NCBI GenBank assembly: GCA_021324455.1
Contig: JAJPJA010000003.1
Coordinates: forward strand, 1 to 45,626
Direction of reading: 5' to 3'
DNA from: Pseudomonadota bacterium
GTDB lineage: Bacteria; Desulfobacterota; Binatia; Binatales; Binataceae
Length of the DNA stretch: 45,626 nucleotides
The translations under genes and the position numbers were made by a program. Positions 9,101-17,711 of the stretch are shown here, piece by piece. Position 1 is the stretch's first letter, and the number at the start of each line of letters is the position of its first letter. The notes beneath the pieces were generated by a model that was given only the letters and a program-made list of their open reading frames with translations, had not been told where the DNA came from and did not search any database.

Positions 9101-10681
9101 CTGCTTGAAGTAGTTGAACAGCAGCGGATGATGGTCCGAAAGCACGGCCAGCGGCGCGTCATTGCCCATCGACCCGACCGCTTCCTGCCCGTTCAGCGCC
9201 ATCGGCGCGATCAGCATCTTCAGTTCTTCGATGGTGTATCCAAAGGCCTGCTGCTGCTCGAGCAGGTCGGCGGGTCCATGCCCGTTGAGCGACACGCCAG
9301 CGGGAAGTTCGGGCAGATCGTCCAGACTGACCAGTTGCTCCTTGAGCCACTGGCGGTAGGGCTTGCGCGCCGCCATTCCTTCCTTGATTTCCTCGTCGTC
9401 CACGATGCGGCCTTGCACCGTATCGACCAGGAACATGCGGCCGGGCTGCAGGCGCCCCTTGTATTGCACTTCCTGCGGCGGAATATCGAGCACGCCGGTC
9501 TCCGACGCCATCACCACCATCCCGCTCTTGGTGACCAGGTAGCGCGAGGGCCGCAAACCGTTGCGATCGAGCACGGCGCCAATCTGGCGGCCGTCGGTGA
9601 ACGCGATCGAAGCCGGGCCGTCCCACGGCTCCATCATGCACGAATGGAACTGGTAGAAGGCGCGCTTGGCGTCGCTCATCGACTCATGGTTCTGCCACGC
9701 CTCGGGGATCATCATCATGACCGCGTGCGCCAGCGAACGTCCGGTCCTGACCAGCAGCTCCAGCGCGTTGTCGAACATCGCGGAGTCGCTGCCGGTGGGC
9801 TGGATGATGGGGAGCAGCTTTTTGATGTCGTCGCCGAACAGGGGCGAGCTGAACAGCTTCTGGCGCGCATGCATCCAGTTGATGTTGCCGCGCAGAGTGT
9901 TGATTTCGCCGTTGTGGCACAGGAATCGATACGGATGCGCCCGGTCCCAACTGGGGAAGGTGTTGGTGGAGAAGCGCTGATGCACCATGGCCAGCGCACT
10001 GGCCATGGCCGGGTCGAGCAGGTCGGGATAGAACTCGGGGATCTGATGGGAGATGAGCTGGCCCTTGTAGACCAGGGTCAGCGAGGACAGGCTGCAGACA
10101 TAGAACAGTTCGCGGTCGTTGAGGTCCAGGGCGCGGATTTCGTTTTCGGCGCGCCGCCGGATGACATACAGCTTGCGCTCGAATGCGTCGGCATCTTCAA
10201 TCTCCGGGCTGCGGCCGATGAACAGCTGGCGCACCGCCGGCATCGCGCGCCGCGCGATATATCCGCAGGCGGACTCCACCACCGGCACTTCGCGCCAGCC
10301 CAAAAAATGCTGGCCCTCTTCGCGCACCACGCGCTCAAACACCTGCTCGCAGGCGTTGCGTTCGTCGCCGCGCAGCGGCATGAACACGGACCCCACCGCA
10401 TAGGCGCCCGCCGGCGGCAGTTCGAAGCCCAGCTTTTCGGTCTCCTTGCGCAAAAAGCCGTCGGGTATCTGCATCAGAATTCCGGCGCCGTCGCCGGTGA
10501 GCGGATCGCAGCCGCAGGCCCCGCGATGAGTCAGGTTGTCGAGCACCTGGAGACCTTTGCGGATGATGTCGTGAGACTTCTCGCCCTTGATGTTGACGAC
10601 GAAGCCCACGCCGCAGGCGTCGCGCTCGAAGCCGGGCTGGTAAAGACCCTGGGGAGAGGGGAGATTTCGCAGTTGATGCAT
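6131..10681 (-). CDS. gltB: Glutamate synthase large subunit
   Basis: 1516 residues, the full length of bacterial GOGAT alpha subunit. Order of domains: N-terminal class-II glutamine amidotransferase (catalytic C23 in ERDACGVGF, so a 22-residue propeptide must be removed), central domain, FMN-binding synthase domain, and the C-terminal glutamate-synthase beta-helix (GXXGG repeats, about 1250-1450). The [3Fe-4S] ligands fit C1135, C1141 and C1146 in a CX5CX4C pattern. It makes glutamate from the ammonia released from glutamine and 2-oxoglutarate, using electrons from GltD. ATG 10681 lies 2 nt after the stop of the Lrp-type regulator gene, so translation is probably coupled. A stop-free antisense frame spans the gene but is an artefact of codon bias. 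Confidence 0.98.
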   Translation of the reverse strand: MHQLRNLPSPQGLYQPGFERDACGVGFVVNIKGEKSHDIIRKGLQVLDNLTHRGACGCDPLTGDGAGILMQIPDGFLRKETEKLGFELPPAGAYAVGSVFMPLRGDERNACEQVFERVVREEGQHFLGWREVPVVESACGYIARRAMPAVRQLFIGRSPEIEDADAFERKLYVIRRRAENEIRALDLNDRELFYVCSLSSLTLVYKGQLISHQIPEFYPDLLDPAMASALAMVHQRFSTNTFPSWDRAHPYRFLCHNGEINTLRGNINWMHARQKLFSSPLFGDDIKKLLPIIQPTGSDSAMFDNALELLVRTGRSLAHAVMMMIPEAWQNHESMSDAKRAFYQFHSCMMEPWDGPASIAFTDGRQIGAVLDRNGLRPSRYLVTKSGMVVMASETGVLDIPPQEVQYKGRLQPGRMFLVDTVQGRIVDDEEIKEGMAARKPYRQWLKEQLVSLDDLPELPAGVSLNGHGPADLLEQQQAFGYTIEELKMLIAPMALNGQEAVGSMGNDAPLAVLSDHHPLLFNYFKQLFAQVTNPPVDPIREELVMSAETTIGAEQNLFEESPLHCRQLRLKEPILTNEQMEKIRRLALPGLRSITLSTLYHPADGEAGLRAALDKLCAGASKAIADGYTIVILSDKGIDAQHMAIPSLLATAAVHHHLIREGTRTRTSLVVESGEPREVMHFCLLMGYGAGAFNPYLAYATLGGMIRDGILKGVSEEEAVHNFTKAVTKGMIKTASKMGISTLQSYRGAQIFEAVGLNREVIERYFTWTPSRVEGIGLDVIHAEALKRHNYAFKFSPELDGNLDLGGQYQWRRSGEFHMYNPNTIAKLQHAVRAGNYKLFKDYTREVDEIASRRATLRGLLKLKPHQQPVPIEEVEPAGEIVKRFKTGAMSFGSISKEAHENLAIAMNRLGGKSNTGEGGEDPARFVRDPNGDWRRSAIKQVASGRFGVTSNYLVNADELQIKMAQGAKPGEGGQLPGHKVDDFIAKIRYSTPGVGLISPPPHHDIYSIEDLAQLIHDLKNSNDRARISVKLVAEVGVGTIAAGVSKAKADVVLISGHDGGTGASPWSSIKHAGAPWELGLAETQQTLVLNDLRGRIRVETDGQLKTGRDVAIAALLGADEFGFATAALVASGCIMMRVCHLNTCPVGIATQDPVLRKRFEGKPEHVVNFMMFIAQELREYMAQLGFRRLDHMIGHVECLDPDDAIAHWKARHIDLSPLLHKPDVGPEVAIHCVEQQDHGLEKALDRQLVELCRDALEHKKPVELHLPVRNINRTVGTILSSEVSRRWGEEGLPPYTIRIHLKGSAGQSFGAFLARGVALYLEGDANDYCGKGLSGGLIAVHPPREATFKAEENILIGNVALYGATAGEAFFRGVAGERFAVRNSGATAVVEGVGDHGCEYMTRGTVVVLGRTGRNFAAGMSGGVAYVLDEDGTFARRCNTSMVELVGFKDDAEARQIHTLITRHHQYTQSEVARRLLDHWDDYVGKFVKVLPSEYRKILERQHLNTESAKLASV

Positions 10682-10683
10682 CT

Positions 10684-11250
10684 TTACGCTCGCTTGCTGT
10701 GGGATAGTCCCGCCTTGGCGCCGTTATGGCGCAGGCGCCGGCTGCCGGCGGCCTCGCCGCCCTCCTCTTCCTCCTCCGCCTCGGGCAGTGCGATGGTCAC
10801 ACGCTCGATATGCGTGGACAGCACCACCATCGTCTCCGTGCGCGAAACACCTTCAATAAAGCGAATCGTGCTGATCAGGCTTTCCAATGACGCGGTGTTG
10901 TTGGTTTTGACCTTGAGCAGCAGCGTGTGCTCGCCGGTCACGTGATGGCATTCGAGCACGTCGTCCATGTCCGCCACCGCGCGTTCGAATTCGCCGATCA
11001 GCTTGGGATGGCTGATTGACACGCCGATAAAGGCGGTGACGTCCTTGCCCAGCCGGCGCGCGTCGACCGTGGCGTGGTAGCCGGTGATGATGCCGCTGTC
11101 TTCGAGTTTTTTGACCCGCTCGACCACCGAGGGCGCCGACAATCCGACCTGTTCGCCCAGCTTGGCCAGGGGAGTTTTACAATGATCCTGGAGCAGGGAC
11201 AGAATTTCGAAATCGATTCCGTCCAGCTCCGGGCTGGTTCCTAATTTCAT
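10684..11250 (-). CDS. Lrp/AsnC-family transcriptional regulator
   Basis: 188 residues from ATG 11250. The N-terminal helix-turn-helix (about 10-60: [30 protein letters not shown], then [16 protein letters not shown]) is followed by the linker [12 protein letters not shown] and an RAM/AsnC ligand-binding domain (about 70-150: [18 protein letters not shown]). These proteins form octamers or similar rings that sense amino acids. The frame is open 15 codons further upstream. ATG 11250 is chosen because the family starts there and AGGA lies about 9 nt before it. An unusual tail follows the RAM domain: an acidic run (EAEEEEE) and then a basic segment ending SHSKRA, about 30 residues beyond the usual family length. 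As the first gene of the unit with gltB and gltD it probably controls nitrogen assimilation and itself. Confidence 0.88.
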   Translation of the reverse strand: MKLGTSPELDGIDFEILSLLQDHCKTPLAKLGEQVGLSAPSVVERVKKLEDSGIITGYHATVDARRLGKDVTAFIGVSISHPKLIGEFERAVADMDDVLECHHVTGEHTLLLKVKTNNTASLESLISTIRFIEGVSRTETMVVLSTHIERVTIALPEAEEEEEGGEAAGSRRLRHNGAKAGLSHSKRA

Positions 11251-11579
11251 AAGCCAAAATCCTGTGGTTGCCGTAAAAAAAACCAAACTGCGCACCGGCT
11301 GTCAAGGTTTGTTAGGCTTGTAGCGTTAATTTTCGAACAAAAAGCAGGTCGGGCCCGATGATGCGGCTGGATTCTCAGCCCCGACCCATCGGCCTGCGCA
11401 CGGCCTGGCGCTGGGCATTCCGGTGCGGTCCTCCTTTTTGAAAAGCGCGAGCGTGACCGGCGGCGACGCAAGCGAAGCTCTTCGCGCGCTTTCCAGCTTG
11501 CCATCACGCTCAATCTCTGGCGCCAGCGGCGCCGATCCGTGTAAAACCACCGCACGAATCGATGCCGGAGGATATTCCG
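11251..11579. promoter_or_regulatory. Divergent intergenic region (Lrp-gltBD unit / LLM gene)
   Basis: This 329-nt gap separates the minus-strand Lrp gene from the plus-strand LLM gene. On the minus strand a perfect -35 (TTGACA, plus coordinates 11300-11305) precedes a T-rich stretch (11275-11282) about 17 nt further on, so the -10 match is poor. A TTCGAA palindrome in an AT-rich setting at 11332-11337 is a possible Lrp operator core. No gene is supported here; frames that cross it are shadows. Confidence 0.4.
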
Positions 11580-12578
11580 ATGCGCTTTGGATTAATGAGC
11601 GATTTCCGCAATCCCCAACAATGGGCGCGGCCCTCCGCGGAGGTTTACGCCGATATCATCGACCACATGGTATGGGCGGAATCGCTCGGCTTTACCGACG
11701 CCGCCTTCCTCGAACATCACTTTGTCGACGACGGCTATCTGCCCTCGCCGCTGATTGCCGCCACCGCGGTCGCGGCACGCACCCGGAAGATGCGCGTGGG
11801 CACCAATATCGCCATCCTCCCGCTCTACGACCCCGTGCGGATGGCCGAAGACGGCGCCGTGCTCGACGTGATCTCCAACGGCCGCTTCGAGTTGGGCGTC
11901 GGCCTCGGCTATCGACCCGACGAATACGCCGGCTACGGCATCGACCTCAAGAGCAGGGGACAACGCGCCAACGAGGCGCTGGAAATCATCCGCCGGCTGT
12001 GGCAGGGCGAAAAGGTCACCTTCCACGGCCGGCATTTCAATCTCGACGGCGCCAAAGTCACTCCGCGTCCCATCCAGCAGCCCAACCCTCCGATCTGGGT
12101 GGGAGGCTTCAACCGCGCCGCCGTGCGCCGCGCCGCCAGATACGGCGACGGCTATACCGGACCCGCCAGCAAGGAGACCGCCAACATGTATCGGGAGGAG
12201 CTGCAGAAGCTGGGCAAGGATCCGTCCACGGCGCGGATGACGGGCGGGCTGCCGTGGCTGGTCGTCACCAACGATCCCGATCGCACCTTCAACCTGTTCG
12301 CCCCCGGCGTGATGTATTGGTACAACTCCTACGCCAAATGGTTCGAGGGCACCGATACCAACGTATGGCCCCATCTGGACAGCCCCGACGATCTGAAACG
12401 GCTCAACCTGATGACCGTGGTTACGCCCGAGGACGCGGTCAGGATGATCAAGGCGGCGATTGCCGACATGCCGATCGAGACCTTCGGTATCGCAATCGCC
12501 CCGCCCGGAGTACCGGTCAGCAAGGTAACGGAGAACATCGAGCTGTTCGCCAACAAGGTGATGCCGCACTTCAAATAA
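11580..12578 (+). CDS. LLM-class flavin/F420-dependent oxidoreductase
   Basis: 332 residues of the bacterial luciferase-like fold (PF00296). Visible family marks are MRFGLMSDFRN at the start, FTDAAFLEHHF, the TRKMRVGTNIAILPLYDPVRMAED strand-helix unit (near residues 60-85), the GRFELGVGLGYRPDEY phosphate-binding segment and PPIWVGGFNRAA. Such enzymes use FMN or F420 for oxidations or reductions of small organic substrates; the cofactor and substrate cannot be read from the sequence. An upstream in-frame ATG (11562) exists. ATG 11580 is preferred because GGAGG (11567-11571) lies 8 nt before it. It is divergent from the Lrp-gltBD unit and followed by the phosphoesterase lipoprotein 40 nt later. 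Confidence 0.9.
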   Translation: MRFGLMSDFRNPQQWARPSAEVYADIIDHMVWAESLGFTDAAFLEHHFVDDGYLPSPLIAATAVAARTRKMRVGTNIAILPLYDPVRMAEDGAVLDVISNGRFELGVGLGYRPDEYAGYGIDLKSRGQRANEALEIIRRLWQGEKVTFHGRHFNLDGAKVTPRPIQQPNPPIWVGGFNRAAVRRAARYGDGYTGPASKETANMYREELQKLGKDPSTARMTGGLPWLVVTNDPDRTFNLFAPGVMYWYNSYAKWFEGTDTNVWPHLDSPDDLKRLNLMTVVTPEDAVRMIKAAIADMPIETFGIAIAPPGVPVSKVTENIELFANKVMPHFK

Positions 12579-12618
12579 ACCCGCGCGTTCACCGTCGGGA
12601 GCGGACTGGCGCACAGCC

Positions 12619-14652
12619 ATGATGACCAGAAGCGGTGTTTTCGCGCCGGCATCGAGCAGCCTGGTGCTGGCGATGGCGATGCTGGCGGCTGGATGCGGCG
12701 GAGGCGGCAGTGGGGGTCCGGTACTCATCTCCAATACCACGACGCCGATCAGGCACGTGATGGTGATTATCGGCGAGAACCGCAGCTTCGATAACATCTT
12801 CGCGACCTACGTGCCGCCCGATCCGTCGCAGCACGTATGGAATCTGCTCTCCCGCGGCATCGTCAGCGCATCGGGCGCACCGGGCCCGCGATTTTCGCTG
12901 GCGGCGCAGCAGCAGGCGCTCGATACCTCGATTTACCAGCTCAGTCCGCTCAAAACGGGCCCGTTCGCCAGCCTGCCGCAGCCCAGCACCACGCTCAGCG
13001 CCTTACCGGCGTCGCCCTGCCTGCTGAGCACGCTGCTGTTTCCGAAGACCCCGCTGTGCACCGACGTTGGACTCGATCCGGCGCATCAACAACTGCTGTC
13101 CATCGGCGGCACCGGGCAGTCATTCTACGAGCCCGCGCTGGGGTTGTTCCCGGTTCCCGATTGCCGTTATCCCTCCGGCCTGAAGAACGGACCGTACTGG
13201 CTGGTGGGAGCGTCGGCGCTCAACGGCTGCGGCGCGCCATTTCCGATCGCGCCGGCGCCGCTCCAATATACCGGAACGACCGGCGACCCGGCGCATCGGT
13301 TCTTCCAGATGTGGCAGCAAAACGATTGCAGCGCCGCGCATATCAGCGCCTCCAACCCCAGCGGATGCGCCGCAGACCTGTACGTCTGGGTCGATACCAG
13401 CGTGGGATGGCAGATTACCGCCGACGGCGCGCCGCCGGCCGGCGATGAGGGCACCTTCCAGGGCGGGATCGCGATGGGTTTCTACAATATGGCGGCCGGC
13501 GATTATCCCTACTTTTTGTCATTGGCGCAGAGCTTCGTGATCAACGACAACTACCATCAATTCATGATGGGCGGCAGCGCCGGCAATTCGCAGGCGTTCG
13601 GAACCGCCGACGTTTACTTCCACACCGACAGCAAGGGCAATCCGGCGCCTCCCGCTTTGCCCAACCTGATCGAAAATCCCAATCCCCAGCCCGCAAGCAA
13701 CAATTTCTACATCCAGGACCGGCCCGACCCCGGCGACATAGGGAGCACCAGCAGCGGCGGCTTCGTCAACTGTTCGGATACCTCCGCGCCCGGCGTCAAG
13801 GCGATCAGGGATTATTTGGGCGCGCTGCCCTACAAGCCATTTAACAACGCCAACTGCGAGGCGGGAGTCTTCTACCAGGTGGACAACGAGTATCCGAGCT
13901 TCGACGCGCAGGGCAATCCGGTGGTCAGAAGCAACGCGTTTCCCAACGGACCGGATTTCTCAACCGGTCCGCAGACCATTCCCACCATCGGCGATGCGCT
14001 TTCCGCCAAAGGAATTTCGTGGAAGTACTACGGTGAGGGGATGGCGGACGCCAACCGCGATCCGCCGCTGAATCAGCTTTACTGCGCGATCTGCAATCCG
14101 TTCCAGTACGCCAGGTCGATAATGACCAGCGATCTGAAGAATAACCTGCAGAATCTGGAGGTGCTCTATTCGGATATCGCGTCGGGCAGTTTGCCCGCGG
14201 TCGCTTTCGTCAAACCCGATACCCTGGTCGACGGCCATCCGGGCAGTTCGACGCCGCCGCTGTTCGAAGCCTTCGTGCAGAAGATCGTCGAGGCGGTGCA
14301 GAAGAACTCCGATCTGTGGAAACAGACCGCGATTCTGATCACCTTCGATGAGGGCGGCGGATGGTACGACTCCGGTTATATACAGCCGATCGACTTCTTC
14401 GGCGACGGCCCGCGCACCGCGATGATCGCGGTGTCGCCGTTTGCCCGGCCCGGATTCGTCGATCATACCTACGCCGACCACGCGTCGATTGTGAAGTTCA
14501 TCGAAAAGAACTGGCGTTTGGCCCCGCTCTCCAGGCGCAGCCGCGACAATCTGCCCAATCCCACGGTGGACCCGGCGCATCCGTATTTCCCCATCAACAG
14601 CCCCGCGATCGGCGACCTGATGAATATGTTCGATTTTACCCGCCAGCCGTAG
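12619..14652 (+). CDS. Phosphoesterase lipoprotein (phospholipase C / acid phosphatase family)
   Basis: 677 residues with a lipoprotein signal: a hydrophobic stretch and lipobox LAAGC at C26, followed by a glycine-rich linker (GGGGSGG). The mature part matches the phosphoesterase family PF04185. It has the metal-binding start IRHVMVIIGENRSFDNIFATY (about 44-65), a substrate-pocket region with HQFMMGGSAGNSQ, and the second metal motif LITFDEGGGWYD near residues 573-584. The C-terminal DHTYADHASIVKFIEKNW segment supplies further metal ligands. It is probably anchored in the outer or inner membrane and cleaves phosphodiesters or phosphomonoesters of lipids or polyols. An alternative start is the next codon (ATG 12622). 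Several cysteines in the insert regions could form disulfides outside the cytoplasm. Confidence 0.88.
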   Translation: MMTRSGVFAPASSSLVLAMAMLAAGCGGGGSGGPVLISNTTTPIRHVMVIIGENRSFDNIFATYVPPDPSQHVWNLLSRGIVSASGAPGPRFSLAAQQQALDTSIYQLSPLKTGPFASLPQPSTTLSALPASPCLLSTLLFPKTPLCTDVGLDPAHQQLLSIGGTGQSFYEPALGLFPVPDCRYPSGLKNGPYWLVGASALNGCGAPFPIAPAPLQYTGTTGDPAHRFFQMWQQNDCSAAHISASNPSGCAADLYVWVDTSVGWQITADGAPPAGDEGTFQGGIAMGFYNMAAGDYPYFLSLAQSFVINDNYHQFMMGGSAGNSQAFGTADVYFHTDSKGNPAPPALPNLIENPNPQPASNNFYIQDRPDPGDIGSTSSGGFVNCSDTSAPGVKAIRDYLGALPYKPFNNANCEAGVFYQVDNEYPSFDAQGNPVVRSNAFPNGPDFSTGPQTIPTIGDALSAKGISWKYYGEGMADANRDPPLNQLYCAICNPFQYARSIMTSDLKNNLQNLEVLYSDIASGSLPAVAFVKPDTLVDGHPGSSTPPLFEAFVQKIVEAVQKNSDLWKQTAILITFDEGGGWYDSGYIQPIDFFGDGPRTAMIAVSPFARPGFVDHTYADHASIVKFIEKNWRLAPLSRRSRDNLPNPTVDPAHPYFPINSPAIGDLMNMFDFTRQP

Positions 14653-14736
14653 CCGCCATCGGCTGATAGACGCCTGCCGCTCGAGCCTGCGCGCGCCGCC
14701 TCCCCGCATCCGCGCCGCCGCGGTATCCTGCTGAAT

Positions 14737-15729
14737 ATGGAATCTCTGCAACACGCGTCCGCCGAGCGGCCCGTGCGGATTGGAGTGTCGGCATGCCTGT
14801 TGGGGGAGCGGGTGCGCTTTGACGGCGGGCACAAGCGCAACGACTTCCTGGTCCAAACGCTGGGCCCGTTGGTGGAGTGGGTTCCGGTGTGTCCCGAAGT
14901 GGAGTTCGGTCTGGGCACGCCGCGGCGCACCCTGCGCCTGGTCGCGGACGGCGAACAGACGCGGCTGATCGAAAATCCCGCGCGTCCCGGCGGCGAGCCG
15001 GGCTCCGATTATACCGAAGCGATGCGCGCGTGGGCGCGCCGCCGCGCCGCGCAACTGGAGCATGAAAATCTGAGCGGCTACGTGCTGAAAAAGGATTCGC
15101 CCAGTTGCGGAATGGAGCGGGTCAAGCTCTACCGCTCCGGCGCGACGCCCACGCGCGGCGGACGCGGTCTGTTCGCGCAGGCGCTGATGAGCGCCAATCC
15201 GAACCTGCCGGTTGAAGAGGAAGGCCGCCTGATGGACCCGCAGCTGCGCGAAAATTTCATCGAACGGGTGTTCGCCTACCGCAGCCTGCGGGAGTTCTTC
15301 GGCAATTGGCGGCGAACCGGAGATTTGATCGCGTTTCATGCGGCGCGCAAATTCCAGTTGCTGGCCCATAGTCCCAAGGCTTACGAAGTTCTCGGCGCGC
15401 TGGTCGCCGGCGCCAAAGGCGCTGCGCGGGCGGATTTAAGCCGCACTTACCAGGAGCAATTTATGGCCGCGCTGCGCCGTCCGGCCACCACCGCGCGGCA
15501 TACGAATGTCCTCCAGCACATGGCGGGCTATTTCAAGCACACACTCGACCCGGCTTCGCGTCAGGAGCTGCAGTCGGTAATCGCCGACTACCGCGCGGGA
15601 CTGGTGCCGCTGATCGTGCCGATTACCCTGATCCGTCATCACGTGCGCAGGCTCGATGTCGCCTATCTCAAAGCTCAGGTGTATTTGGAACCGCATCCGA
15701 AGGAACTGATGCTGCGCAACCACGTATAG
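14737..15729 (+). CDS. DUF523-DUF1722 protein (TudS/YbgA-like fusion)
   Basis: 330 residues with two known domains. Residues about 12-155 are DUF523, with its three conserved cysteines at C20 (VSACLLG), C52 (VCPEVEFGLG) and C124 (KKDSPSCGM). In the DUF523 enzyme TudS such cysteines hold a [4Fe-4S] cluster used for thiouracil desulfidation. Residues about 190-310 are DUF1722 (YbgA), with FHAARKFQLLAHSPKAY and a final helical part. The fusion is widespread and often sits near photolyase genes, but none is seen here. The start ATG 14737 is the first of the frame; DUF523 similarity begins at about residue 14. A perfect 15-bp stem hairpin follows about 76 nt after the stop. Confidence 0.85.
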   Translation: MESLQHASAERPVRIGVSACLLGERVRFDGGHKRNDFLVQTLGPLVEWVPVCPEVEFGLGTPRRTLRLVADGEQTRLIENPARPGGEPGSDYTEAMRAWARRRAAQLEHENLSGYVLKKDSPSCGMERVKLYRSGATPTRGGRGLFAQALMSANPNLPVEEEGRLMDPQLRENFIERVFAYRSLREFFGNWRRTGDLIAFHAARKFQLLAHSPKAYEVLGALVAGAKGAARADLSRTYQEQFMAALRRPATTARHTNVLQHMAGYFKHTLDPASRQELQSVIADYRAGLVPLIVPITLIRHHVRRLDVAYLKAQVYLEPHPKELMLRNHV

Positions 15730-15805
15730 GTTCCTGTGCTGAGCAATCGCGGGCCGGCGGCTCGCTAAAATGCGGCATCGCCGGCGTATCCTTGCGCCCG
15801 CGGAG

Positions 15806-15847
15806 CCAGGCGCCGGCGCGATCGGAAATACCCGCGCCGGCGCCTGG
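15806..15847 (+). terminator. Strong GC-rich hairpin, likely terminator of the DUF523-DUF1722 gene
   Basis: CCAGGCGCCGGCGCG (15806-15820) and CGCGCCGGCGCCTGG (15833-15847) form a perfect 15-bp stem with a 12-nt loop; G-U and A-U pairs could extend it by about four base pairs. TTCTTC follows the stem on the plus strand, a short imperfect T tract. It lies 76 nt after the upstream stop and 70 nt before the next start. It could also be a member of a repeat family such as REP, since the stem is itself made of GGCGCC-type palindromes. Confidence 0.55.
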
Positions 15848-15916
15848 TTCTTCATCCCAACCCGGACGCGATATGCTTAAGACGGTGAGCGCCGTTGTAC
15901 AGATGAGGTGGTCGCT

Positions 15917-17398
15917 ATGCGCGTGTTCATGACCGGTGCAACCGGATTTGTCGGCCGCGCCCTGACGCTGCGGCTGTTGGGCGGCGGGCATCAAGTCTCG
16001 GCCTGGGTGAGGTCGCAGGAGCGGGCGCGCAGCACTTTGGGCTCCGGCGTGCGGTTCGTCTCAGCTGCGGGCGGTGCGCGCGCGCTGGCGCAGGAGGCCG
16101 CGCGCGCCGACGCGGTCGTTAACCTGGCCGGGGAACCGGTGTTGGGCGGCCGCTGGACCGCGCAGCGGCGCCAGGCGATGCGCGAGAGCCGGATCGATCT
16201 GACCCGCTCGATAGTTGCGGCCCTCAGCCAATCCTCGCCGCGTCCGTCAGTAATGATTTCCGCCAGTGCGATCGGATATTACGGCGACCGCGGCGACGAG
16301 CTGCTGGACGAGGCTTCCGCGCCGGGCGCCGACTTTTTGGCGCGGTTGTGCGTGGAATGGGAAGCGGCCGCGATGCAGGCCGAGCAGGCCGGCGTGCGGG
16401 TGTTCATCCCGCGCATCGGGATCGTTCTGGGGATCGACGGCGGCGCGCTGGCGCGGATGATGACTCCTTTTGCGTTCGGCGCCGGAGGTCCAATCGGTTC
16501 CGGACGCCAATGGATGGGATGGATCCATCTGCTCGACCTGGTCGAGGTCATCGTTGCGGCGCTTGAGGATCAACGCTACCGCGGAGCCGCCATTGCCGCG
16601 GCGCCCTCACCGGTTACCAGCCGCGAGTTTGCCCGTCAGCTCGGCCGTGTGATGCATCGGCCAGCCTTTTTGCCGGTGCCGGTGTTTGCTTTGCGCGCCC
16701 TCTATGGCGAAGGCGCGTCGGTGCTGAGCGCGGGCCAGCGGGTATTGCCGGCGCGGTTGACCGAACTCGGCTTTAACTGGCGCTTCGCCCGGATCGAACC
16801 CGCGCTGCATCATCTGCTGGCCGAGGACGGCCCTGAAATCGAAGCGTTCGGTCCATCCTCACCGCCGCCGCGAAAGGTCAGCGGGTCAACTTACCTGGAT
16901 ACGCGCCGGGCATCCTGCCTGCTGCGCCAAACGACGCGGGTGAATGCTCCGATTACGGAGGTATTCTCGTTTTTCTCGCGTCCGGAGAATCTCGGCGTGA
17001 TGACGCCGGCGGACCTGCACTTCCAAATCATCGGCGCACCGCCCGCACAGATGTGCAGGGGAGCGCGGATCGAGTACCGGCTGCGGGCCGGGGTGTTGCC
17101 GCTGCGATGGCGCACCGTGATCGAGGAATGGCAGCCGCATCAGTTGATGATCGATTCGCAGGAGCGGGGGCCCTACCGATGCTGGTGGCATGAGCACCAT
17201 TTTCGCGCCGATGGCGACTGGACGGTGATGGAGGATCGGGTCTATTTTGCGCCGCCATTAGGTGTGCTCGGCGCCGGCGCCGCTTACCTGTTCGTCAAGC
17301 CGGCGCTGCGCCGGATCTTCCGCTTCCGGACCGAGGCGATCGGGCTCAGGTTCCGGGGCGCAGCGGAGGCCGGAGCAGGGAACGGACACATTTCATAA
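15917..17398 (+). CDS. TIGR01777 epimerase fused to a C-terminal SRPBCC domain
   Basis: 493 residues. The N-terminal Rossmann domain (about 1-300) starts MRVFMTGATGFVGRA with the GXXGXXG dinucleotide motif, then has VVNLAGEPV, the SASAIGYYGDRGDE active-site region and PRIGIVLG, all marks of the TIGR01777 (YfcH/SDR39U1) family of predicted NAD(P)-dependent epimerases. After a linker (about 305-330), the last about 150 residues (TRVNAPITEVFSFFSRPENL to the end) are an SRPBCC/START-like pocket that can bind a hydrophobic ligand. The two-domain order suggests the pocket presents or senses the substrate. ATG 15917 is preferred over GTG 15908 because GAGG (15905-15908) lies 8 nt before it. It stands alone between two gaps. 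Confidence 0.85.
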   Translation: MRVFMTGATGFVGRALTLRLLGGGHQVSAWVRSQERARSTLGSGVRFVSAAGGARALAQEAARADAVVNLAGEPVLGGRWTAQRRQAMRESRIDLTRSIVAALSQSSPRPSVMISASAIGYYGDRGDELLDEASAPGADFLARLCVEWEAAAMQAEQAGVRVFIPRIGIVLGIDGGALARMMTPFAFGAGGPIGSGRQWMGWIHLLDLVEVIVAALEDQRYRGAAIAAAPSPVTSREFARQLGRVMHRPAFLPVPVFALRALYGEGASVLSAGQRVLPARLTELGFNWRFARIEPALHHLLAEDGPEIEAFGPSSPPPRKVSGSTYLDTRRASCLLRQTTRVNAPITEVFSFFSRPENLGVMTPADLHFQIIGAPPAQMCRGARIEYRLRAGVLPLRWRTVIEEWQPHQLMIDSQERGPYRCWWHEHHFRADGDWTVMEDRVYFAPPLGVLGAGAAYLFVKPALRRIFRFRTEAIGLRFRGAAEAGAGNGHIS

Positions 17399-17711
17399 TG
17401 CGCGAGCAGCCGGTACGGGTCTGCCACGCAGGTTTGACCCGATCGCGTTGCTGAAAACTGCCCGCTGACTGAACAGCTCTGCCGCTTTCGCGAGCATCCG
17501 CAGCTCTGCGGCTGCGCCCGGGCTTTCGCGCATCGGCGCAAGCGGCGTTTTTCGGCGGCATATTTCATGCTGTTTGAATAGGAAAAGCGCAGCGGCGTCT
17601 GTGATGGATGGAGTGTCTTGCTCTACCGCTCGCATTTTCGAAATGACAGGATAGCAGAGAGTTCTCCGCAGCCCTGCAACTTTTAAACGTGCTTTTGAGA
17701 GTACGGCCGCT
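17399..17711 (+). other. 313-nt gap with short direct repeats
   Basis: No gene is supported. CAGCTCTGC occurs at 17474-17482 and 17501-17509, and GCTTTCGCG at 17484-17492 and 17522-17530, so an imperfect unit is duplicated. CCGCAG and CTGCGG at 17498-17511 form a short inverted repeat. The gap probably carries the leader of the phosphofructokinase gene; I see no convincing -10/-35 pair. Confidence 0.3.

Noticed and set aside
5876..10945. Stop-free plus-strand frame of 1689 codons antisense to gltD, gltB and the Lrp gene
   Set aside because: It lies antisense to three well-conserved genes. Its product is full of His, Arg and Ala without any domain, as expected from reading GC-rich codons backwards.
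11592..12797. Minus-strand 401-codon frame opposite the LLM gene
   Set aside because: The plus-strand LLM protein has all family motifs and a good ribosome site; the reverse frame has none.
13960..15369. Minus-strand 469-codon frame opposite the phosphoesterase and DUF523-DUF1722 genes
   Set aside because: Both plus-strand genes have clear family motifs; the reverse frame has none and spans a gene boundary.
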